From NCBI GenBank assembly GCA_034509925.1, contig CM067526.1, positions 4,088,501 to 4,152,500 on the forward strand: a stretch of 64,000 bases of DNA, read 5' to 3'. Position numbers and translations under genes: made by a program. Positions within the stretch are counted from its first letter, which is position 1. Each line of letters begins with the position of its first letter. Positions 1 through 12,594 of this stretch are shown one piece after another. The notes beneath the pieces were generated by a model, which worked only from the letters and a program-made list of their open reading frames with translations, searched no databases and was not told the origin of the DNA. This DNA is from Hirudinaria manillensis. Its lineage: Eukaryota; Annelida; Clitellata; Hirudinida; Hirudinidae.

Positions 1-1189
1 ATATAATCATTATGCATCCAGGGCAGTCCCTAATATCAAAAATTCTAAAGGCGATACAATTTTCATTACAAAAACAAGATTTAAACCCAATGTGATAATC
101 CAGAAGCAAAACGTGTTTATTTAAACATACCCATGTTGGATTAAACGACGCGACCAATACACGCGAGACGGTAAAAAGGAAGTTAGCTCTTATGTATCAC
201 AAGAGAATGCAGAATAAAGAGATAAATAATAAATTAAATGAACATTTTTAATATTGGATGTGCAGAACAATTTTAAATTATTTTATAATTTAGTAAAAAA
301 ATAAAAAACGAAAATGTACTGAAACTTTTGTAGGAGAGATAAGACCAGCTTAATACGAAACACATATCAAATATTTCTTTAAATTTTACTGTGTATAACA
401 TAGTTAAATTAGAGTGATCAAAATTTGATATTCAATTGAACTAGTTAGTAATGTTAATCACCGGATACCATCAACTTCAGTCTCATGCTTTGAGAGTTTA
501 TAAAATATTTATTCGAGGATTTCAGGATCATGTTAATACATTTATGTTGATCCACAAGGGGATATGTAAATGTATAATAGAAATGTTTCTTTGGAAGCAC
601 TCGAAATAGGTCCAATTGCTTTGTATGTATAGAGTGATAACTACATGAACAGGTCTTCTATTCGACGAACTAATTTAAAGCAAGACAGCCAAAAAACTGG
701 ATATATAACGTTTAACTGATTTATTATACAGACATACATTTTTAAAATACTACGGATAAAACCCTTTAATCTATGTTGGCTTATAATAAAAAAAAGCATG
801 AAGTGCTGCTTTTAGGAGTATCAATTCAATTCAGTCCAACCCAGCCCAAAAATAACTTGAGGAATTTCAATTTTTTAGGCAATTTGTGATATTTCTCTCT
901 GGATGCCTTCCTATTTTAAGATAACGATTTGTCACATAGAGCCGTCTTGTTTTAGCAGAACGAACCTTTTTAAGCTTGAAAATAAAGTCAATAATTACTA
1001 TTTTTTATTTGTATAGAAGTTTTATAAAGTCTTCAAGGGTTTATTTTTCAATAACAACATTTTCATAACACGTATTGAGAACTCGCGATTATTTCACCTC
1101 GTGTAAATTTTACGGTTTTGTTGCGTGTGGTGTATTCACTTTTTTTGATTCTTTTACGAATAACTTTTTGAATAACAGATATATACTTT
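1..1189. other. Non-coding left flank
   Basis: This stretch is AT-rich with no open frame that looks like a protein and no recognisable RNA gene. Its right end should hold the promoter and 5' UTR of the methyltransferase gene. An AG preceded by a T-rich tract at about 1177-1178 could be the acceptor of a 5' UTR intron just upstream of the start codon, which is inference only. Confidence 0.5.
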
Positions 1190-1873
1190 ATGGCTTTAGT
1201 TCCGTGGACTTATAATAACCCACGCGTTGATTTGAGATCATGTAAAGAATTACTCTTTACTTTTGCTGGGAAAAAGGTGGTTATACCTCAAACACTTGGA
1301 GTTGATGTCAGTCTTCAACAAAATACTCACGTCAAACTTTGGGACGGTGCTTACTTACTGGGAAAGTACCTTGAAGATAAAACGGCTTTCCCTGATGGAT
1401 TTTGGAATGACAAAAGATGCTTGGAATTAGGATCTGGCTGTGGTCTAGTTGGTATCGCGGCTTGGTTGCTGGGAGCCGATGTCACCCTGACAGACATACC
1501 AGAAGCTCTCAAGCATACAGAAACATGCTTAAATCTCAACTGCAATGGCACAGATTCTTCCATCAGAGTGACAGGATATTCTTGGGCAGACGATCTCCCA
1601 AACACTGACTATTTCAAAGAATTAGACTATGTCTTTGGCTCTGACATTGTTTATCAGCCCCACTTGTGCAAGAAGTTGGTCATTTCCCTATCTTATCTGA
1701 TGAGTCCAAAAACAACTGCACTGATTTCATACAAGAAAAGGGGTCTTGGTGAAGAGATGTTTTTTAGGCTGTTAACTTCAAATAATTTTAAATTTGAGAA
1801 GATTGATTCGCATTGTCATCCTAAAGAATTTCCAAATTCTAATTATGATTTATTTTCAATAAAAAAGTTATGA
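1190..1873 (+). CDS. METTL21-family protein lysine methyltransferase
   Basis: A single uninterrupted frame encodes 227 residues. It is a seven-beta-strand, SAM-dependent methyltransferase of the METTL21 group, which methylates lysines on proteins such as HSP70 chaperones or eEF1A. Visible are the SAM-binding motif I (LELGSGCGLVGI, residues 78-89), the acidic end of strand beta-2 (TLTD, 99-102), and the family's DxxY motif (DIVY, 152-155). The N-terminus MALVP resembles that of METTL21A, and the length matches the usual 215-230 residues. The upstream WDGAYLLGKYLE is the typical pre-motif I helix. I cannot decide between the METTL21A and METTL21B (EEF1AKMT3) specificities from sequence alone. 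Unlike its neighbours it has no intron in the coding region. It converges on the MTMR-like gene, with stop codons about 420 bp apart. The family call is firm; the substrate is unknown. Confidence 0.9.
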   Translation: MALVPWTYNNPRVDLRSCKELLFTFAGKKVVIPQTLGVDVSLQQNTHVKLWDGAYLLGKYLEDKTAFPDGFWNDKRCLELGSGCGLVGIAAWLLGADVTLTDIPEALKHTETCLNLNCNGTDSSIRVTGYSWADDLPNTDYFKELDYVFGSDIVYQPHLCKKLVISLSYLMSPKTTALISYKKRGLGEEMFFRLLTSNNFKFEKIDSHCHPKEFPNSNYDLFSIKKL

Positions 1874-2290
1874 TCTTCAATTGGTTTATTGTGAGCATTA
1901 GCATCAATTAATTCAAAGTATCGTCACTTTATTACAGTAGATAAAAAGGCCTGAAGGTTATTTAATTTGAACCTATGAGAATTGTCTACTCCATAAACAC
2001 AGCTATGTAAAAATCATTTTTACTTAAATACAAGCCAATGGATAGCGGTACACGACCTCTATTTAAAGGTTGGAACAAATAGCAATATTGTATCTGGAAT
2101 GATAAAGCAGTGAAATTAAATTGATCAACAGAAGGGATGCAGTTTTCTTGAATGCAATGTTGGCACGTTTAGTAAACCAACGAGACTTTTCCATTGATTG
2201 GTTGGGTGGAACTTCCAAAATAAATAAAAGCTTTTGTAGATGACCTGAAGACTAATATTAACTGAAACCGAAGCTGCAATGGACTCGAAG
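1874..2290. other. Convergent 3' UTR region
   Basis: This interval lies between the stop codons of the methyltransferase (+) and the MTMR-like gene (-). An AATAAA on the + strand at 2219-2224 could end the methyltransferase transcript, and a TTTATT at about 1883-1888 (AATAAA on the minus strand) could end the MTMR-like transcript. If both are used, the two 3' UTRs overlap. No other feature is visible. Confidence 0.4.
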
Positions 2291-5200
2291 CTAACAATTC
2301 GACACCACGGAATTGGTCATTTCGTCTATGCTGGCCATGTCCGATTCTATGTAGGAGACTCTCTGATTGTCGCTGGAAAATGTCATCGGGGTAGCAAAGG
2401 AGGAAGGGGGTCTTTCGACAACGTAAGGAAAGGATGAGGTGAAGCACTCGGGAGGGTTGGGAAAACGTAGCTTTCTGTTCGAGTCTTGGAGGTTGTCCAA
2501 GCAGCTCGACACCGGAGTCGGTTTTTCCGAATCCGTCAGGAAGTTTGTGACGTAGAATGATGAATTTTCGATGTTTCTTTCTGTGCTGGCATCGAAAGTC
2601 GATTCATTTTCTAGAGAAGAATTAAATTCGCTGCAGGAAAAACCTGATGCCTCGCTGTCCGTGCTGCTCATCAGTTGAATCTGGCATTCCGTCTTGGAGA
2701 TATTTTTTTTTAGTGAAATTATGTCGAGGACAAGTTGTATTTGGGTGAAATATTCTGCAAAATGGCTGCCTCCTATGAGCTCCAGGGGGCTAATCCACCT
2801 CAAGTAGCAGTGATCCCATAGCTTCATGTTGGACATATCAATTTCTGGACTTAGGCATGAATGTTGTAGAGATTTCAACATGCCGTTCGAAATGGCACTT
2901 TTTGTCGACATCGTTTCCACGAGCGAGTGAGGCACGTCTGCCGGAACGAGGGCCCGGCAGCTGTCGTGCTCGACGGAATTAGCCTCCTGATAAATTGAGC
3001 TCTTATAAAAGACGCTGTGCGTTTCGGCCGGAAGTAACGTTTTTGACGTGCTGCAGCTTTTGAACATTTGCGAGATGCCCTTTTTGACAGAGTTTTTAGA
3101 TGGAAAGGTTGAATTTCTAATACCTGCCTGGCTGTCTGACATTAATATATCTTTGTCAGTTTCAGAAAACTCTTCTGGGGAAGGCTTACTGACGGAAAGG
3201 GCAGTCGAGGAGAAAACATAGAACATTGGATTCTTGAACCAATTGATGTCTGAAGAACTGTACTGCAATTCCCAGTCCCACACAGTCATGAAGTATCTTG
3301 TCTTTGAGGACATGGAGGGGGGTGATGGTGGGGATAGTTTGATGACATCCATCGGGGACTGAAGAGCCGGAGAAGATTTGTTGAGTCGACCTCCTTTTGC
3401 CAGAAGATTTGGCTTTTCACCCTAAAAATGCAATTTTGACCTCAAATTAAACAGAGTTCAATGCAGTGTTACAAATAGGTAATGGCTTACTTTATGAAAG
3501 TGGAACATCCTATGCTTCGGGGTATTGAATATGAAGGCATCGAATAGGCCGACAAAGGTGGAGTCGTGGAGGGCCGTGAGATACACGGTAGTGAATTCAA
3601 ACTCATGGGGATACTGCTGGATGAGCTGCCAAACGCAGTCCAAAAATGCATGGAACACCGGAGCCTAAAAAAACAAAACGTTAGACTATTAGACATAATC
3701 ACTTTGCAAGTATGACTAAAGATTTTGGCTTTTAAAACTTTGTTGTTTCTATGGTTTATCAAAAATAATTTTCTAACTTTTTGCTTGCTGGATATGAGAC
3801 CCAGCCTTTCACAGAATCGATGGCCTAAAGCAACCCATTCCTTATCAATCAATCTCTGAAATCCCTCTATGGTTCTATACTTTGGCTGCATCATCAGCTG
3901 AGATAGGCATGAGATGATTGGGGTGAAATCATTGCCTCCTGGCTCTGATAACAATTCAAAGACTTCATTTAGAAGCATGAGGGATTTTTTTTTTATTTTC
4001 ATAGCAATCTTAGAATGATTGACTGCATAAATGAGTTATCACTAATCAAGTTAGTTGAGTTAGAAGCAATTAATTAATCCAGAAAACATCAACACAAATG
4101 CCATATCCAATCTATCAATGATCCATATCTAAATACTTATGAATGATAAACTGAGAAGGATGAAAGGCTTGAACAGCCAATGAATTTCCATCTTGCTGCA
4201 TCAATAAAACCAATAATAAATAATTAACAAATTACGAAATTTTTAACAAACCTTTGAGAATCACGGTCATCTTTGAATCGGTAATGCATTGGACGACCTT
4301 CTTCGCAACGGACAGCAACTTTGAGATGTGGAGCAACCACTTGGTGGATTCCAGAGTAGAAAGCCATGCCATGTCACAGCTCCATATATCTTTGTTGGAA
4401 GCTGATCAAGAAAAGAATCCATCAAATCAATGTTATTGAGTCAGGATAAATGCCTACATTTTAGAATTAACTGATGAAATAGATCGAATTGCTATGAAAA
4501 GCAGATGGAATACAGAAGATCGTTTTAAATTAACTTCCTAAAATATGTTAAATTTAAATTCCACTAGTAGAATTAACTGCTTCAATTCTACCATGACAAG
4601 TAAAAATTTCCTTCGAATAATAATTTTAAGATGACTAATTTGACCAATAAAATTTGAAAATAAAAAAGAACTATGACATTCGATAAATAAAGGCATAACT
4701 TAAAAATCTTACAAGGCATGCATAGTTGCCTCAATAAGATGTAACTCTCTTGCAAGTCTTGAACGCTCGGAAATGACTCTGCATTCGGACCGAGGTCGAT
4801 GACGGTCACTCCCTTCGCCTTCGACATGGCCGTCTTCCTGACGTGGTCGACGCATCTGAAAACAACGGGACGGATCGCATCGAAGTCGGAATTACGTTTT
4901 TACGTGAAATTCCAAGAAGTGAAGGTAAAGGTGATTACTAAAAATACACTTTCCACCACCTGAACGAACGCTCGGGCAATCATTTAATAATTTGTTTCCT
5001 GTCATTACCCTCGAGCGAGTTGCAATTATAAAGAAATAGCAAAAGAAAGCTCGCGTAGGTTTTTTAATCGTGGTGCATCCTTTTCATTTGTAAAATCTTT
5101 TGTAATGCCAAGTCTGGTAGCATTAGTTTAAATGTAAATATGATGCATATTAAGGGACAACATTCTAAATAAATCAATGATAGCAAAAATGTTAATAAAT

Positions 5201-7215
5201 AATAATATGAAAGACAACAATGATATAATTTCTCAGAAAACTGACATTTTTTCTGTGCCTCCTATGTTTTCTGAAGCCATTCTGAGTAGAGACACTCCAT
5301 TGTGATGGGTATAGGACCAGATCTGCAGCCATAATTGAATCATGACACGATAATTAAATTTTAACGATTCCAAGAACCACTAGATTCTTATTTAGACTTA
5401 AGGAGTTATTTAAAATTGACTTTAGACATAACATCTTAAAATAGTTTTAACATCGACCGAGACAAAAACACTATTAATATCTACAACACTACGTCATCTC
5501 ACATAAAAATAATCACAAAGTTGACATTCTGAGTAAAGTTCTAAATCCATGAAAGAGTTTTTGTGCTCTTACTGGAAAAGCTTTGTTGCTTTCTGATAGT
5601 TTGAATCTTAAAATCAAATCGTCTGTCAGGCTCTCTGGCACCGCAAAACACGGTGGCAAGCTGGGAATATTTCAAATTGATTGATAATAAAATTTAACTC
5701 CTACAAAATTGAAATAAATATTTCCGAAAAATTACCTTTCCGTAAGAGCAAATCCGGCGTTACAGCTCGTCACTCTAAAACCGGCCGCATTGAACTCATT
5801 CAATTCGGTGACCCAATCGTAGCGGTCGTGGAAGGAGAGAGCTGGTGACTGGAAACCTTGAATCACAAATCCAAATGGATTTATTCATATCAAACATCTA
5901 TGGCAAGGGCTACCTTGACAAATTAAAACCAAGATAAATAAACTGAAGCAAGGAGTTTATAGCAACCTTGAGAAACAAAAGGACCTCTGTAAGAATTGGC
6001 AAAAAGCAAATCGTGACGACTGGGAAAAACGAACTGAATAATCTGCGTAACCAGCTGCAATTAAGTAACAATTATGCATTAATCCACCACAATTACTTTT
6101 TGAATAATTCAGTCGTTGAATTCAATAACTCATAAACATGCAAAAAATGAATACCTTTTTCATAAGTTGTCCCTCTTTACTTAAAAGAGAGAAACTGTGA
6201 ATGCTCAGATCCTAACAAAAAAACGAATGTGTTTACGTTCAAGTTAAAATTGTTTTGCATTTCTCTCGATAAACTGCTTATAATTAATGAATTTGATTTT
6301 TATAGCAAATGTTTCCTCCTTTAGGATGAATTTATTTCAGCTCAATAATTTATCATCAACGTCTTTTTATAAGCCCAAAAAATACATCCAAAAGTAAGAG
6401 CTTTTTAAATACCTTGCAGTATATTTCAAGTTTGTTCATGCTTTCAGATACATTTATCCCCTTTTCAAGCTTTTTCCTTTTGTTTTTGCCAACTGGAATT
6501 TAAATAAATTTAATAAGTTTGGGAATAAAAACATTCAATTAGAGTTAGGGTGCCTGCCTTGGTATATTTCACTAATGTTGGTTAGCAAAATATCATCTCT
6601 TCTGATGAACTTGTGGCTCCAAAACTGGTTCTGTATACAAAAAATAATTTGAAATTTGTTGCAGATTTAATTTAGAACATTAATTTGAAATTAATTTTGA
6701 AAGGATAATTTTTAAATGAACACAACACTAATACCTTGTAAGATACATCGTCGGAAGTATCATCTCCATTCAAAGAAATGAAAGCCACTCTGAAGTTTGT
6801 CACAACAATACTGCCAAAGACTGCACTTCCTCCATCACTGAAAGGAAGGAATCTTGAAACTTGAGGAACTTTTGACACAATGATTTCACCTGAAAAAACG
6901 TCGTTTTTTGATTTAGGCTAAAATAAATTCCAATGAAAATATTAACAGATCTAAAAAAAAATACCTGCCAAGAGCTTTAGTTCATCATCATTCTGGTTGG
7001 CATTACCAGGTGAGCTGAACGATGTCGTATCTGACTGAATTTGTATCGAGATAAAACATTAAAATAATCTAATTCAACTTTCACAGGTGTTATACATTAT
7101 AGGTCACCTGATCTGAGGTATCAGGTAAAGAGGGAGAACTAGATACATCCTCTCCTATCGTGCTATCAACGAAGGACACGAAAGTAGGTCTGGCAGGATG
7201 TTTCCTTTTAAACAT
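2291..7215 (-). CDS. Myotubularin-related pseudophosphatase (MTMR10/11/12 group)
   Basis: Fifteen exons: 7215-7108, 7034-6965, 6889-6735, 6630-6558, 6492-6413, 6211-6155, 6054-5967, 5856-5736, 5660-5573, 5322-5246, 4855-4713, 4401-4252, 3944-3778, 3664-3491, 3421-2291. They join in frame to 893 aa. The start MFKRKHPARPTFVSFV matches the N-terminus of MTMR10/12. A PH-GRAM domain follows (SKVPQVSRFLPFSDGG.., VTNFRVAFIS), then the myotubularin phosphatase fold (WSYTHHNGVSLLRMA, WLSTLESTKWLLHI, YRTIEGFQRLIDKEW, FLDCVWQLIQQYPHEFEF). The active-site loop reads EPGGNDF (404-410) and has neither the Cys nor the Arg of CX5R, so it should be catalytically dead. Dead myotubularins act as adaptors that pair with active ones in PI3P and PI(3,5)P2 turnover. 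The exon 4 donor is GC (CAAG|GCAGG). A conserved C-terminal block (LWDHCYLRWISPLELIGG) and a longer unconserved tail make it larger than human MTMR10 (about 777 aa). Confidence 0.9.
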
Positions 7216-8207
7216 TTTTATATTTTCGTATGGATGTCTCCAAAACTGCGTTGGAGAGGTGTCGAAAGTAGCCTAATTCTTTCAGACAGGAGCAATCTAA
7301 TCAAAGGAAATCCGAGAGCCTTTTACAAAACCGATTCCTGCTCATTTACTAAAACTATATTCAAAATAGTCAAAAATTGCTTTAAAAATTTCCGTGTTTC
7401 TTTAAGAACCCTCAAACTGGCTCATCGTGTCATCGTGCTTACATTAATCCGCCTAAAAACAAACAAAAACACACCAAAATGTATTATTTAATTATTCATC
7501 ACTTTTCGCAAAAATTTAAATTACAGATATGCCTTTTAATAAAAATTGTTAAAAATAATAATTGCATGAGCCTAGCTCCGCAAAACATTAAAACAGAATA
7601 CGTTTGAGCGACATATAATGTTACACCTCAGCTCTGCTTGCAACGTTAATGCGTGCGCCTTAGCTGTACGACAATCTAACTCCTAAGCTGAAATCCCTCC
7701 AGCGAAGTATGTCTAACTTTGGAAAATTAATAGGAGTCCGCCCAGCTGGATAAGCAGTAACCCGAACCTTTCTGCACGGTTAAGTATCGCAACAATGATT
7801 AAGATTGGAAAGTTTTTCTTGAGAGACTCAGAACTTTAATGCACAAAAAAAACTGAACAAAATAACCAGATTTGAGAAATTAGGGCCCCAAATAAAACTA
7901 TTAAATAACAATGAATCAATAGGAAATTAATAAGTGGCCCAAAATAGATACCCCACAAATTCAAAATAAGTGATTTATATTTATATAAAAACTGAACATA
8001 ACAATCAGATTTGACAAATTAGACCCTTACATTATTAAATAACAATGAACCAATATAAAATTAATAACCGGCCTGAAACAGATATCCCATAAATTTAAAA
8101 TAAGTCATTTATGTTTGTGTAAAGGCTTGTTGTGGCAAAAACAACATTAACTCAAACATTTGATAAAATAAATTGAACCAAATAGGGTTCTTATTTAGCT
8201 CCTTCTA
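7216..8207. other. Intergenic: MTMR-like promoter and FBP 3' flank
   Basis: No gene is visible. The left part must include the promoter of the MTMR-like gene (minus strand). The right part contains the diverged 139-bp tandem duplication listed separately and probably the 3' UTR of the fructose-bisphosphatase gene. A frame on the + strand at 7198-7491 has no recognisable similarity and is probably chance. Confidence 0.5.
7852..8122. repeat. Diverged two-copy tandem duplication, 139-bp period
   Basis: Two adjacent copies start with ACTGAAC at 7852 and 7991. Both carry, in the same order, CAGATTTGA, AAATTAG, TATTAAATAACAATGAA, AAATTAATAA, GGCC or GGCCC, CAGATA or TAGATA, and AAAATAAGT followed by ATTTAT. 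Many substitutions separate them, so the duplication is old. It lies just downstream of the fructose-bisphosphatase stop codon. Confidence 0.8.
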
Positions 8208-10501
8208 TCAAGCAGGATTGTGTTTCTTGAAACACTCCAGAAGATCCTCAATATCATCTTTTGAGCCAAGGAATATAGGTGACCTCTGATGGATGGCCTC
8301 AGGCTTCAAATCCAATATGGGAGTGTACCCAGTGGTGGCAAGACCCCCTGCTTGCTCGATTATGAATGCCATAGGGATGCATTCGTAGAGAAGGCGAAGC
8401 TGAAGAAAAATTCCATCACTCTGTTTTAATTGATGTCATTACAATTATAATTTACATAATTTGCAGTTTTATTACACATTGTTACTAACATTGTGAGTAA
8501 TGTGGAGATCTTAGGAACACCCAATAACTAATTCAAGAGAAATAATTGACACAAGTTGTCATCATCCTCCCATGAATACAACTAATAAATTGTTTATTTA
8601 TAAATTACATAATTTAATAAAGAAAACATGTCACTAGGAGGCCAAAACAGCCATTCAATTAGTAAATGTAATTATTAGTGTAAATGCAAACAAATTCAAG
8701 CAAAGAAAATATTTAAGAAAAACTTTTCAACCTTTCCTTTGGGAGACTCAGAAGTAGCTGGGTATGCAAATATCCCGCCATACTTGAGGGTCCTGTGAAC
8801 ATCAGCGACCATCGATCCGATGTAACGAGCGCCGTAGGGCTGTTTGCCACTCTAGAGTGCATTATTGAGAATATATAAACGGGAATCAACCAGAATATAA
8901 GAACAGGAATTAACCAGAATATAAGAATCTTTCATGGATTATCATATGAATGGGAATTACCTTTGGATTTTTAAGACTGCCAATGTAATCTTTGACAGGT
9001 TCAGGCCAATAGATGGAATAACCCTCATTGATCGAGTAAATCTTGCCGCGCGGTTTGATTCTCATGTTTGGATCCGTCAACAGGAACTCTCCGATGGCCT
9101 GCATTAAAAAACAACAATTCAGCACCACAATTTGTCAGCTTTTATGAAAGTCCTAAATGCTCATATGTAGGTAGCATGTGTTGCTTAAACAAATTACTGT
9201 TATCTTTTCAGAATTTTGAAATGTTTGAAGTGAAATCATTCCCCCTATTAGGAATGTTCTTTGTTCAAATCATGCAAAGGCATTTATAACCTACCGGATC
9301 CAAGAGGAAGCCATTGACTCCGGTACCGACGGACAGCACGAGCATCGTGGCACTCCCGTACAATGCATAACCTGCTGCCACGGCCTTTCTGCCTGGAATC
9401 AAAACATCCTCCTTGCTAACAGAACTGTCGTTAGGCTGAAAAATAAAACATTAAACAGCTTTTACAAACTGGTCTTAAACTGATATTTAAAGCTGATATC
9501 TTTATCAATCACTGAACAATCAGGCATATATTTTTATGGTACCTTACGTTGAGACTTGAAAATTACTTAGTAGTGCAAAGGCTTTGATATTAACATAATT
9601 TCCACATTGAAAACCCCAAGTATTAAACTTCAGAGGACAACCAACCCTGCGATAGATGGCAAATATCGTACCAACAGAACCCAAACAATCAATGTTAGAT
9701 GATCCATCCAAAGGATCAAATGTCACCATATATTTCCCCTGAAACATTAAAGATAAATAGGTTATGACATATATAGATGATAAAATTAAGCAATGACATC
9801 AACATAATTAAACAATAAAGTAAACAATTTCCTGTTGTTTATGTTTGACTTTATGTTAATTATGGAAACTCACCTGTTTTTCAAGCTCAACTTCAATTGC
9901 ATTTTCGTTCTCTTCAGAGACCATCAGACAGGTTGCAAATGATGACTTTAACATGTTTATAAATAATTCATTTGATAGGACATCCAACTTTTTCACTTCT
10001 TCTCCTTGGACATTTGATTTGCCAGTTATACCATATCTGCAAAAAAGATTAAGTAAAATTACCATCTGAACATGCCCAATTAAAATCAATAATTAGATGA
10101 AAAACAAGAACAGCATTTGCAAAGCTTAAATTAAAAAGAATTGATTTTTCGAATTCTAGTTACATTATATATTTGTCCATGTTATGTCAACATAATTCTT
10201 ATGGCCCTTTTAGAAATTTTCACAAAAGTTTAAAGAAACACTTATTTCTAAAAAAAATATTTTGACTTTGAAACGAAATGTCAAGTGGCAAATGTTATTA
10301 CTAAGTTAAGAATTGTTTAACATACAATTGTGCTATTCCGGCCTTTCGAACAGCACTGGAAATTGCTTTAACTGCAGTAATGATGGCATTGACGAGTTGA
10401 GTTAAGTCACCGGTTGCTGAGGGATGCTTGCGTTGTTCAGCGAGCAGAAACCTCGTCAAAGTCATACAATCAGTATCAATACCCTCATTGGCCGAAGACA
10501 T
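8208..10501 (-). CDS. FBP1: Fructose-1,6-bisphosphatase
   Basis: Seven exons (10501-10326, 10036-9874, 9738-9646, 9435-9295, 9098-8961, 8851-8732, 8399-8208) join to 340 aa, the normal size for class I FBPase. The enzyme hydrolyses fructose 1,6-bisphosphate to fructose 6-phosphate in the cytosol, the controlled step of gluconeogenesis. The metal-binding signature [10 protein letters not shown] is at residues 121-130. Other family blocks are LTQLVNAI near the N-terminus (AMP-site helix region), [45 protein letters not shown] and [16 protein letters not shown]. The start at 10501 is chosen because the next residues ([19 protein letters not shown]) align with the family N-terminus. One gene copy is visible, so I cannot tell liver from muscle type. 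No residue known to be critical appears to be missing. Confidence 0.97.
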
Positions 10502-12076
10502 CTTCAACTTTTAACTCCCACAACGGAAAAACAGAGGGAGAGACCCGGATGAGGGCGCGACCGACAGAGCCTACAGTATAGCGCGACCTTTTGCCTACGT
10601 AATAAACCTAGTTAGACTTGACCTTTTGATAAATTTAACCGTGGAAACAAATTAATCCAAGTTAATTTATTTGATTTAACTAATAAGTAAACATTTTATA
10701 TGCACAATATACAAAAACGAATTCACCTCAATCAATCGTTTTTATTCACTGTATAATAAGTCAATTGTTCATATTTATTAATATATCTGAATTAGTTTAA
10801 TGATTTTATTTAATCAAAGGTGTTCGTTAGTTTTTTTAAATCACAATTTATATTGAAAAAACCCCTTATAACCAGACTTTAAAGAGAATTTTAAATGTTG
10901 AATTTAAAGGATGTATCCATATGTCACTCCAGTCACTAGAACCCTAGATTTGTTAAGGTTGTCTCAATACGCAAACCCGAGCGCTCAGGCGATATCTAGT
11001 TCCGTAAAATTTGGCGGGGCACATTCGGGACCTAAACAAATGGCCGACCGGCTTAGGATCTTAACCAATTTTTTACGAATCTGTCACCCCTTCGCCGCCA
11101 TATTCTGGCCATATTTTGGAATGGCACCACTCCCACACATACCCGCGTTTTCATTTTTGCACAAGTCTTAGTTTTAATTTTACTCGAATACTTGGTGATA
11201 TCACAACCCTATTTTGGTCTTCTTTTTTAAGTGATTAACTGGCGGTGACAAAACAGCCAAAAGAAGGGGGGGTTCATTGACCCAATACATTCAGCGATCG
11301 ATACCTCATTCTAACAACCAACCAAAACATTAAGCGAAAACAGATATTTAAGTCCCAGAGTGGAAGAAAGTTCTGAAACTAATTTATAAATTAGTCCATT
11401 TACGTTAGGACAGGCGAAGTTAAACAAAACTTAACCAATTTGTTAGGAATAACTGAAAATAAAATTGAAAGTACACTAGGAACTTTGTGCAAATGGCTAT
11501 TGGAATATGTCCATGAACACAAAAATCTATACATCCTGACATCAAGCAAACAAAATATGAATGATCGAGCGAGAATGAAAGATGTTGACGATTCATGCAG
11601 ACGACACGAAGAGTGGAGAGTTCGGTGGAAGTACATCAAAACGCTCCGAACGAATCAATCATTTTCCCCCGTCAAACAAACACCGAATGTCGGCAGACAA
11701 GATCGCGATTCGAGCGAAAGGAGATTCCGAGGTCAGAAACGGAGGCGGGGAAAGGTCGTGCAGATAGGAGAACAAGTGCAGGAACCACGGGGTCTAACAG
11801 TCAAGAAAAGTTCATTCTTCCAGGTTAATGAATTATTAATATCAGACATCAATTGCTGTATCAACATTCAGACAAGATTCAAGACAACGGCTAGCACGTA
11901 ACTCGTGTTGTAAAAATGGGAAACGTGAAACTCAAGAATGATGTATAACAATTTCTAAACGTCAAAAAGTAGACACGATTTAAATTTGGTCAAAGGTAAA
12001 CTTGATTCGTCTGCTCAAAAATAGCAAAAAACCGAGCATAACTCGTTCAGAGGTAATCAAAAGAGTTCCGACGACG

Positions 12077-12111
<35 letters not shown>

Positions 12112-12594
12112 TTTTTTTACGACATTGAAAATAGAACTCAAACCTTCTGATGCTGCTTTGGCATGGAAACGTGAAACACCGTCCGATAATATTTACATTT
12201 TAAACTTCTAATTATAACGATCCGACGACTTCGTCCGAGGGACTTAGAAAGATCGACTCGGGTGAATTTAAAACGAGAACTATGCTCGTCCGTGCATCGG
12301 GTTTGGATGGACGACGATTGCAAACGAATTAATAATAACGAATGGAAATCTTGCAGATTATTACCACTTCACCTCTGCCTGCAATATCCGCTCGGTTTTA
12401 AAAGTTCTCTTAGAATTAGGTCGTCATGGACTCGCTTTGTTGCCATCGCGGGACGTCATCGCGACGGGCTCGACGAACGACATGAAAGCGACGACCGAAA
12501 CGAGTCGTAATAGATCTACGAGCATTATAAAAACAAAATAAAACTAAAAAGTCGGCTCCGAAGACGAAAAAGGGGGTTCTCGTCGTTAGTTAGA
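10502..12594. other. Intergenic: FBP promoter to ADAM 3' flank
   Basis: About 2.1 kb without a convincing gene. The first 100 bp (10502-10600) are GC-richer than their surroundings and should hold the FBP promoter and 5' UTR on the minus strand. A GC-richer patch at 11580-11830 has overlapping + strand frames of up to 153 codons with low-complexity Arg/Ser-rich translations and no recognisable domain; I do not call it a gene. The ADAM 3' UTR presumably occupies the right end. Confidence 0.5.
12079..12108. repeat. (TA)n dinucleotide microsatellite
   Basis: An uninterrupted TA run of about 28 bp, followed by a short T tract. It lies in the spacer downstream of the ADAM gene. Confidence 0.95.

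Noticed and set aside
11440-11901. 153-codon + strand frame downstream of FBP
   Set aside because: Two other frames are open over the same bases, the translation is low-complexity Arg/Ser, and no domain or splice context supports it.
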